Below, piece after piece: positions 1-3,944 of a stretch of 5,256 nucleotides of DNA. The stretch covers positions 1 through 5,256 of the forward strand of contig DAIDJW010000024.1 of NCBI GenBank assembly GCA_027451185.1. Reading direction: 5' to 3'. This DNA comes from Candidatus Saccharimonadota bacterium. Its GTDB lineage: Bacteria; Patescibacteriota; Saccharimonadia; Saccharimonadales; Saccharimonadaceae. The position numbers were made by a program, and so were the translations under genes. Positions within the stretch are counted from its first letter, which is position 1. The number at the start of each line of letters is the position of its first letter. Below the pieces are notes generated by a model that did not search any database, had not been told where the DNA came from, and worked only from the letters and a program-made list of their open reading frames with translations.

Positions 1-266
1 ATATCCATCGGTGCTATGGCAACAAAACCGAGCACTAAACGCCCGACTATAAAGAAATCTGTCCGCTTGGCGGGCGGCAGGTCAGCGCCAAGTTCTTCTT
101 TGAATTCACGGACCAAAGCTTCGTCCGGTGTTTCGTCGGCCTCAAGGTGACCACCGGGCAAACCAAACCTACCAGCGCCATAGTCCAAGACTAGGACCCG
201 CCTTTTATCATCCGAGTAGACGGCTACTTTGACAGATACAAGATGCGAGACATACTGCTCAGCCAT
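1..266 (-). CDS. Nudix hydrolase, partial (C-terminus beyond window)
   Basis: Hydrolase of nucleoside diphosphates linked to another moiety; the substrate cannot be told from this fragment. The minus strand from the ATG at 264-266 reads MAEQYVSHLVSVKVAVYS and so on, for 88 codons to the window edge. It contains a complete Nudix box at about residues 41-63: G, five residues, E, seven residues, then REFKEELGA, with the preceding LPGG turn. The Arg, both Glu of the metal-binding REXXEE core and the Gly are all present. The last box position, normally bulky hydrophobic, is Ala. The start lies only 4 nt after the aspS stop (TAG at 271-273) and has no good Shine-Dalgarno, so it is probably translated by coupling to aspS in one operon. 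An in-frame TAA just upstream leaves no earlier start. The family call is secure; the role (housecleaning, nucleotide-sugar or other) is unknown. Confidence 0.9.
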   Translation of the reverse strand, partial: MAEQYVSHLVSVKVAVYSDDKRRVLVLDYGAGRFGLPGGHLEADETPDEALVREFKEELGADLPPAKRTDFFIVGRLVLGFVAIAPMD

Positions 267-270
267 GGCG

Positions 271-1584
271 CTACGGAGTTAAACGGTTAATGTCGCGCGG
301 GAAGAGTGAGGCTTCTTTAATGTTGTTTAGGCCAATCAGCTTCTGCGTCACACGCTCTAGCCCCATACCGAAGCCGCCGTGTTGCGGCAGGCCGTACTTA
401 AAGGCTTGCAGGTAGTAACGGAAGCCTTCGGCTTCTGGGTCGCCACCAGCCAAAGTCTTGAGCTGGTCAACCAGAACGTCATAGCGGTTTTCACGCATAC
501 TGACGGTGGCAACTTCGACGCCGCGGAAGATTAGATCAGCTCGTTCAGCAAGTTCTGGGTTGGTTTCCGACTTGCGGTGATAAAACTTCATTTCGCTGGC
601 TGGCCACTCCGTCACAAAAACCGCCTCGCTACCCAGATTTTTGGCAGCATACTCACACACCCAACGCTCTTCGTCGGGACGCATGTCTTTTTCGCCGCGC
701 GAGTTTTCGCCCGTCTCGGCGCTATACATTTCGTGAATCTTTTCAAGTGGCAACTGTGGGATTTCGTCGGCTAAAACTACTGGCTTAGCATCCCAACTTT
801 TTAATTCGGCCGCGTTGGTTTGCCAAACGCTAGCTGTGACCGATTTCAACAAGCCCCCAACTAATTTCAGCAAAGTTTGAAAATCGGTAAAGCCCATTTC
901 GACGTCAATGTGCAAAAACTCGGTCATGTGGCGCGTCGTGGCGCTAGGCTCGGCGCGGTAGGTTGGGTTGATTTCATAAGCTCGTTCAAATACGCCAACC
1001 ATCATCTGTTTGTAGAACTGAGCGCTTTGGGCGAGAGTCGCAACCTTACCAAAGTAATCGAGCGTAAAGACCTCGGCGCCACCCTCGGTTGGGGCGCCAA
1101 GCAGCTTCGGTGAGTTAAACTCGGTAAAGTCTTCGTTGTGCAAATACTGACGCACCGCTTCTTTAACGGCCGCCTGAATCTTGAAGATATTAGCTTCCTT
1201 CGGGTTGCGCAGGCCAATGACCCGGTTTTCGAACAGCGTGTCGAGGTTTTCCGACTTGTGGTCGAGTGGCTTATCAATTTCAATTGGCGACTCGTAAGTC
1301 ACCGGCACCAAAACCTCCACCGTTACATCGTGCAGTTCAGTGCCACCAGGAGCGCGGTCATCAGCAACAACCTTGCCGGTAAACGCTACGACCGTACCGG
1401 TTTGCATGCCACGCAGCTTTTCGAGTTCGTCTTTGTTATCAACCAGACTCTGCGACAGGCCCGATCGGTCGCGCAAAGTAATAAAGTTAAGTCCACCCAT
1501 TAAACGCTTCTTGTGCAACCAGCCTTCGATGGTGATGGTTTCACCAACGTGGCCAGAGAGCTCTTTGTTTAAAGTTCGTGCCAT
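271..1584 (-). CDS. aspS: Aspartyl-tRNA synthetase, archaeal-type, probably non-discriminating (Asp/Asn)
   Basis: Cytoplasmic class IIb synthetase that attaches Asp to tRNA(Asp) and, from its residues, probably to tRNA(Asn). It has 437 residues, the length of archaeal-type AspRS and well short of the roughly 590-residue standard bacterial enzyme with its GAD insertion. Visible parts: an N-terminal OB-fold anticodon-binding domain (about 1-100, EGWLHKKRLMGG); the motif 1 region around P158; the aspartate-pocket segment QSAQFYKQMM (187-196); motif 2 TYRAE with R210; acidic FRGVEV (353-358, E357); motif 3 GMGLER (406-411, R411); and the family C-terminus LFPRDINRLTP. His24 and Pro79 fall where discriminating archaeal enzymes have Trp and Lys; His/Pro is the non-discriminating combination. 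Oddity: the usual S-G-x-Q-R stretch after E357 reads ATVSMRE here. The ATG has a Shine-Dalgarno AAGGA 8 nt upstream. Nudix follows 4 nt downstream. Family call very sure; tRNA specificity inferred. Confidence 0.97.
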   Translation of the reverse strand: MARTLNKELSGHVGETITIEGWLHKKRLMGGLNFITLRDRSGLSQSLVDNKDELEKLRGMQTGTVVAFTGKVVADDRAPGGTELHDVTVEVLVPVTYESPIEIDKPLDHKSENLDTLFENRVIGLRNPKEANIFKIQAAVKEAVRQYLHNEDFTEFNSPKLLGAPTEGGAEVFTLDYFGKVATLAQSAQFYKQMMVGVFERAYEINPTYRAEPSATTRHMTEFLHIDVEMGFTDFQTLLKLVGGLLKSVTASVWQTNAAELKSWDAKPVVLADEIPQLPLEKIHEMYSAETGENSRGEKDMRPDEERWVCEYAAKNLGSEAVFVTEWPASEMKFYHRKSETNPELAERADLIFRGVEVATVSMRENRYDVLVDQLKTLAGGDPEAEGFRYYLQAFKYGLPQHGGFGMGLERVTQKLIGLNNIKEASLFPRDINRLTP

Positions 1585-1596
1585 AATTCTCTTCCT

Positions 1597-1601
1597 TATT
1601 T
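1597..1601 (-). promoter_or_regulatory. Ribosome binding site of aspS
   Basis: On the minus strand an AAGGA core within AAGGAAGAG lies about 8-12 nt ahead of the aspS ATG (1582-1584), which supports that start. The approximate position is given; the purine run continues towards the start codon. Confidence 0.6.
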
Positions 1602-1620
1602 AGTAGTTATAGAGTGGCTA

Positions 1621-1661
1621 GTGCAGGGGCCGCACACGTCTAAGTTCGCCGGCTTAGGCGT
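1621..1661 (-). promoter_or_regulatory. Two adjacent stem-loops in the aspS leader
   Basis: Read on the minus strand, ACGCCTAAG (1661-1653) faces CTTAGACGT (1644-1636) across an 8-nt loop, giving 8 of 9 pairs with one C-A mismatch. Immediately after it, GTGC (1635-1632) faces GCAC (1624-1621) across a 7-nt loop. Neither is followed by a T tract, so this is not an intrinsic terminator as it stands. The first stem begins inside the penultimate sense codon of the short upstream ORF and contains its stop codon, so translation of that ORF would affect folding. No T-box consensus is visible. On the plus strand the first stem is fully paired (one G-U), so the structure may not be strand-specific. 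Regulatory function is inference. Confidence 0.35.
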
Positions 1662-1710
1662 CGACCCATTGATTATTATCACGCATTAACCACGTCATCT
1701 TAAACAACAT
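1654..1710 (-). CDS. Short upstream ORF (18 aa), possible aspS leader peptide
   Basis: The minus strand reads MLFKMTWLMRDNNQWVDA then TAA. An excellent Shine-Dalgarno, GAGGTG (1716-1721), sits 5 nt before the ATG, stronger than that of aspS itself. The ORF lies 24 nt after the CBS-protein stop and ends 69 nt before the aspS start. Four of 18 codons are Asp or Asn (D11, N12, N13, D17), placed just before a stem-loop that contains the stop codon. Because the downstream synthetase probably serves both tRNA(Asp) and tRNA(Asn), a leader-peptide role sensing their charging is an attractive inference. A small translated protein, or a chance ORF, remain possible: 18 codons is short, and the D-N codons coincide with a promoter-like GATAAT. 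Confidence 0.4.
   Translation of the reverse strand: MLFKMTWLMRDNNQWVDA
1675..1703 (-). promoter_or_regulatory. Candidate sigma70-type promoter for aspS
   Basis: On the minus strand TTAAGA (1698-1703) and GATAAT (1675-1680) are separated by exactly 17 nt, matching 4 of 6 and 5 of 6 consensus bases. The start would fall near 1668, giving a leader of about 84 nt that contains both stem-loops. This promoter lies inside the 18-codon upstream ORF, so a transcript from it would not carry that ORF; the ORF would be read only on transcripts arriving from further upstream, such as the CBS gene. Which is used cannot be told from sequence alone. Confidence 0.4.
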
Positions 1711-1734
1711 TTTACCACCTCTGTGTCAATGTGG

Positions 1735-2748
1735 CTAGACGTCGCTGCGCCGTGGCGGCAGGTTATTGGCACCTAAGTTACGCTCGGCGACTGCCCGCAA
1801 GTCGTCGTGGGCATCAAATTCATCGATAATTTTGCGCCCAAGCAAAGCTTCGATGACATCTTCGAGCGTCAATAACCCCACCGTTTCGCGATACTTGTTA
1901 ATAACAATAAACAAGTGGTGATGTGTTTTTAGAAATGCCGCCAGAGCATGCTGCAAGTTTTGGTCCTCACGAACGTAAAATACCTTTGTTTCCATAGCTT
2001 TTTCGGCGGTCACCGACTTCTTGTTGTCCAGCGTCAACAAGTCTTGAATGTGGAGCACGCCCACGACGTGATCGATATCGCCTTTTATTACTGGCAATCG
2101 ACTATGGCCAAATTTGTGCAGCTCTGATAGTACCAGCGGACCCAAAAACTCACCAGCCTTGACGGTGTTAATAACACTTTTAGGCGTCATGACGTCTTTG
2201 ACTAAGGTGCTATCGAAACGCAAACAGTGATTAATTAGCTGCTTCTGACTAGTTGTTAGGATGTCTTTTGACTGGTCAATCAAGTGTTCCAGTTCTTGAC
2301 GCGACTCAATTTGGTGAAAATCTTCTTTGCCGAGGGTTACACTGCGCAATATGGCACTAATATGCGGGTAGCGGACCACCAATTTCAACAACGTCGGTTC
2401 AAGAGCGTCATAAAGTCTGGCGGCCTGGCGTTCAACAAACGAAAAATTAGCGATTCGACCGTAGAATAAGGCCACCAAGATTGCTGCGACAATTCCCCAC
2501 AACCAACCTAAGGCTACAATCATCAGAATCGTCAAAACGGTGATTAGCAGCGCCGTCATGGCCTGACGTAAAGAAATAATGTCACCCAAATGCTGTTCAC
2601 GGTGCAAATGCCAGGCAGCATCCTCGTCGCCCGTCGCCGCCCGTCGCTTCAGCTCAAAATAGCTCGTACTCACCTGAGCTGGCCGTATCGCCGCCGTTAC
2701 GATTAATAGTCCTAGGATTAGCAAGCTTAGAATTATCAGCCATATCAT
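1735..2748 (-). CDS. Membrane-anchored CBS-pair protein (HlyC/CorC/CNNM-related, reduced)
   Basis: Probable inner-membrane protein with a cytoplasmic CBS pair, which in relatives binds adenine nucleotides and gates ion transport. It has 337 residues: a hydrophobic N-terminal helix (about 2-20), a cytoplasmic-looking stretch, a second long hydrophobic region (about 63-97, one or two helices), then a linker with ELEHLIDQS and LTTSQKQLI typical of the segment before CBS domains in CorC/TlyC proteins. CBS1 follows (about 183-240, VMTPK at 186-190, then LPVI and VVGVLHIQDLL), and CBS2 (about 250-305), ending GLLTLEDVIEALLG and IIDEFD. There is no C-terminal CorC/HlyC transporter-associated domain, and the membrane part is shorter than a usual DUF21 domain, so transport activity is uncertain. 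The ATG at 2746-2748 lacks a Shine-Dalgarno; a -10 element ends 9 nt upstream, suggesting a nearly leaderless mRNA. No terminator follows, so readthrough to aspS is plausible. Confidence 0.9.
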   Translation of the reverse strand: MIWLIILSLLILGLLIVTAAIRPAQVSTSYFELKRRAATGDEDAAWHLHREQHLGDIISLRQAMTALLITVLTILMIVALGWLWGIVAAILVALFYGRIANFSFVERQAARLYDALEPTLLKLVVRYPHISAILRSVTLGKEDFHQIESRQELEHLIDQSKDILTTSQKQLINHCLRFDSTLVKDVMTPKSVINTVKAGEFLGPLVLSELHKFGHSRLPVIKGDIDHVVGVLHIQDLLTLDNKKSVTAEKAMETKVFYVREDQNLQHALAAFLKTHHHLFIVINKYRETVGLLTLEDVIEALLGRKIIDEFDAHDDLRAVAERNLGANNLPPRRSDV

Positions 2749-2757
2749 ATGCTGTCT

Positions 2758-2766
2758 ATTGTACCA
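2758..2766 (-). promoter_or_regulatory. Extended -10 promoter of the CBS-protein gene
   Basis: The minus strand carries TGGTACAAT, a TGn-extended -10 element, with no convincing -35 at the usual distance. Transcription would start about 6-8 nt later (near 2750-2752), only a few bases ahead of the ATG. The same nine bases TACAATAGA occur on the opposite strand in the divergent promoter. Confidence 0.5.
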
Positions 2767-2806
2767 CTGTCGTCCTGGACATTGTTTTCTTTATTGGAGG
2801 TAGTTT

Positions 2807-2815
2807 TGCTACAAT
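2807..2815 (+). promoter_or_regulatory. Extended -10 promoter of the DsbA-like gene
   Basis: TGCTACAAT is a TGn-extended -10 hexamer. The bases 17 nt upstream (TTCTTT) are a poor -35. The predicted start near 2822 gives a leader of about 18 nt that just includes the strong Shine-Dalgarno. Confidence 0.55.
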
Positions 2816-2828
2816 AGATGAAGCAAAC

Positions 2829-2835
2829 AGGAGGT
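2829..2835 (+). promoter_or_regulatory. Strong Shine-Dalgarno fixing a GTG start
   Basis: AGGAGGT ends 4 nt before GTG at 2840-2842 (5 nt from the AGGAGG core). This near-perfect site decides in favour of the GTG start of the DsbA-like protein. Confidence 0.8.
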
Positions 2836-2839
2836 TTAC

Positions 2840-3568
2840 GTGAATAAAAAAACTTGGACAATATTTGTCGTTTCCGTTGTGGTGATTTTCGGCGGTTTGA
2901 TTCTGCTGGCACGTCTAAGCAACCCGCAAATCGACGTTTCAGGTGTTAATACCAACGCGATTATCGCACCGTCAAAAGCCAACGGTAATATCGGCGACCA
3001 TGTTTATGGCAATAAAAACTCAAAAGTAATTTTGGTTGAATATGGCGACTTTGAGTGTCCAGCCTGTGGCGCCGCTTATCCACAAGTAAAGGCTGTGACT
3101 CATGAATACAAAAACCAAATCGCCTACGTCTTCCGCAACTTCCCTTTGACGACAATCCACCCGAATGCCCAAGCGGCGGCGGCGGCGGCTGAGGCTGCTG
3201 GTCTACAGGGGAAATACTGGCAGATGCACGACAAGCTCTACGAAACCCAAAACGACTGGAGTAGCGCCAGCACCTCACAGCGCGGTAGTCTGTTCGAAGG
3301 CTATGCTAAGAGTCTTGGACTGAACGTTAGCGAGTTCGACAACGCCCTTAACAGCGGTAATTCTGGCATATTGCAAAAAATCCGTTTCGACCAAGCGCTG
3401 GGTAATAAACTTGGTGTTAACGCCACCCCGACGCTCTATCTAGACGGCACTCCGCTTAACGACCAGCTAGGCTCCGACCTAACGTCTGGTACTGGCAGCA
3501 AGTTGCGTAGTTTGATTAACGCCGAACTCAAAAAGAATAACATCGCTTTGCCAGCTGGCGAAAATTAG
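2840..3568 (+). CDS. Membrane-tethered DsbA-like thiol:disulfide oxidoreductase
   Basis: Probable extracytoplasmic enzyme introducing or shuffling disulfides in exported proteins. It has 242 residues: a short basic N-terminus (NKK), one hydrophobic helix (about 7-24) with no lipobox or clear signal peptidase site, so likely an uncleaved anchor, then a linker and a thioredoxin fold. The active site is C73-P74-A75-C76 within YGDFECPACG. The typical insertion-helix segment follows (HPNAQ, an alanine run, then EAAGLQGKYWQMHDKLY, about 107-134). The cis-proline loop is NATPTLYLDG with P197. This arrangement matches the Thioredoxin_4/DsbA-BdbD group in length and order. It is monocistronic: own promoter, GTG start with strong Shine-Dalgarno, TAG stop, and an intrinsic terminator 19 nt later. 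The re-oxidising partner (DsbB or VKOR) is not in the window. Both catalytic cysteines are intact. Exact in vivo substrates are unknown. Confidence 0.95.
   Translation: MNKKTWTIFVVSVVVIFGGLILLARLSNPQIDVSGVNTNAIIAPSKANGNIGDHVYGNKNSKVILVEYGDFECPACGAAYPQVKAVTHEYKNQIAYVFRNFPLTTIHPNAQAAAAAAEAAGLQGKYWQMHDKLYETQNDWSSASTSQRGSLFEGYAKSLGLNVSEFDNALNSGNSGILQKIRFDQALGNKLGVNATPTLYLDGTPLNDQLGSDLTSGTGSKLRSLINAELKKNNIALPAGEN
3173..3190 (+). repeat. GCG trinucleotide run encoding polyalanine
   Basis: Five GCG codons plus GCT encode six consecutive alanines (residues 112-117) in the helical insertion of the DsbA-like protein. Slippage would change length in multiples of one codon. Alanine-rich sequence is normal at this place in the family, so only the codon uniformity is notable. 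Confidence 0.6.
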
Positions 3569-3586
3569 ATAAAAGAATTCAAATCT

Positions 3587-3619
3587 AAAAGCACCCCGGT
3601 GCCTTGGGGTGCTTTTTTT
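3587..3619 (+). terminator. Intrinsic terminator, probably bidirectional
   Basis: AAAAGCACCCC (3587-3597) pairs perfectly with GGGGTGCTTTT (3606-3616) around an 8-nt loop, followed by a run of seven T (3613-3619). It lies 19 nt after the DsbA-like stop. On the minus strand the same stem is followed by only four T, so it could also end, less efficiently, the leftward transcript carrying the 30-codon ORF. Confidence 0.92.
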
Positions 3620-3652
3620 GATAGACTATTTTGATATCGTCCGCTCTCTCAA

Positions 3653-3745
3653 TTAGTGGGCGATGAAGATTTGCCAATCGGCAGGCACCACATCCACGGC
3701 TATCTTTTTGCGCCTGGAAGGCACAAATTCGACGGCTATTGGCAT
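3653..3745 (-). CDS. Small hypothetical protein (30 aa) with internal octapeptide duplication
   Basis: Not recognised. The minus strand reads MP, IAVEFVPS, RRKK, IAVDVVPA, DWQIFIAH, then TAA. The two octapeptides match at I-A-V-(E/D)-x-V-P-(S/A) and are 12 codons apart; their 24-nt coding copies (3716-3739 and 3680-3703) agree at 19 positions, which suggests a tandem duplication. Alternating hydrophobic residues around a basic RRKK turn look like a beta hairpin. Support for a gene: AAGGAG Shine-Dalgarno (3757-3762) 11 nt upstream, a good promoter (3828-3856), and the shared terminator about 35 nt downstream. No membrane helix or signal. It lies between converging genes, 199 nt after the MFS stop on the same strand. 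Alternatives: the roughly 230-nt transcript acts as a small RNA, or the ORF is a remnant. Confidence 0.5.
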   Translation of the reverse strand: MPIAVEFVPSRRKKIAVDVVPADWQIFIAH

Positions 3746-3756
3746 GTGATTATTCA

Positions 3757-3762
3757 CTCCTT
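3757..3762 (-). promoter_or_regulatory. Shine-Dalgarno of the 30-codon ORF
   Basis: AAGGAG on the minus strand, 11 nt ahead of the ATG at 3743-3745, slightly longer than ideal. An in-frame GTG at 3755-3757 overlaps the Shine-Dalgarno and is too close to be the start, so the ATG is preferred. Confidence 0.5.
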
Positions 3763-3774
3763 GTACTATGTACA
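3762..3774. repeat. Inverted repeat TGTAC-TAT-GTACA
   Basis: A perfect 5-bp inverted repeat with a 3-bp centre, abutting the Shine-Dalgarno of the 30-codon ORF and about 50 nt downstream of its predicted start point. It could be an operator or a tiny RNA hairpin next to the ribosome site; it could also be chance. Confidence 0.35.
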
Positions 3775-3827
3775 GCCTCACGCGCTACGACCTTTAATTA
3801 ATAGTTTTGGCGCAAGACACATCAACA

Positions 3828-3856
3828 ATAGTATCAAGTCTGATATGACAAGTCAA
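3828..3856 (-). promoter_or_regulatory. Sigma70-type promoter upstream of the 30-codon ORF
   Basis: On the minus strand TTGACT (3851-3856, 5 of 6 bases) and TACTAT (3828-3833, 4 of 6) are separated by exactly 17 nt, and the -10 carries the TGn extension (TGATACTAT). It is the best -35/-10 pair in the window. The predicted start near 3821 gives a leader of about 75 nt before the small ORF. Confidence 0.55.
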
Positions 3857-3944
3857 GAATGGCGTTCGCTAACGCTTACATTTCCTAGCATAACCTAGAA
3901 CAATTACCCCTTGCAATAGGTTTCTGTTAAAAATGTAAATATTA
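3857..3944. other. Gap between MFS stop and the small-ORF promoter
   Basis: No gene or convincing terminator seen. A short stem GCGTT-AGCG-AACGC lies near 3862-3877 without a T tract, and a very small AT-rich hairpin directly follows the MFS stop. Transcription from the MFS gene may therefore run on into the small ORF. Confidence 0.4.

Noticed and set aside
577..1603. Plus-strand and alternate-frame ORFs across aspS
   Set aside because: They are shadows of the intact aspS frame, which has all class II motifs.
1712..1730. TTGACA with TAAAAT on the minus strand after the CBS gene
   Set aside because: The two hexamers are only 9 nt apart, far from the 16-18 nt a sigma70-type promoter needs; TAAAAT overlaps the leader-ORF start region.
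1585..1734. T-box riboswitch ahead of aspS
   Set aside because: The leader is too short, and no T-box consensus or terminator with T tract is present.
3173..3190. GCG repeat as a phase-variation switch
   Set aside because: It is a trinucleotide run inside the frame, so slippage cannot shift the frame; alanine-rich sequence is normal at this place in DsbA-like proteins.
2961..3278. 105-codon minus-strand ORF opposite the DsbA-like gene
   Set aside because: Shadow of a gene with intact CPAC and cis-Pro motifs; the translation is low-complexity Arg/Pro sequence with no Shine-Dalgarno.
3862..3877. Hairpin as terminator of the MFS gene
   Set aside because: The 5-bp stem has no following T tract on either strand.
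3656..3898. 80-codon plus-strand ORF in the intergenic region
   Set aside because: It has a GTG start without a Shine-Dalgarno, starts right after the DsbA terminator with no promoter, and its translation shows no domain-like pattern. It overlaps the better supported minus-strand 30-codon ORF and its promoter.
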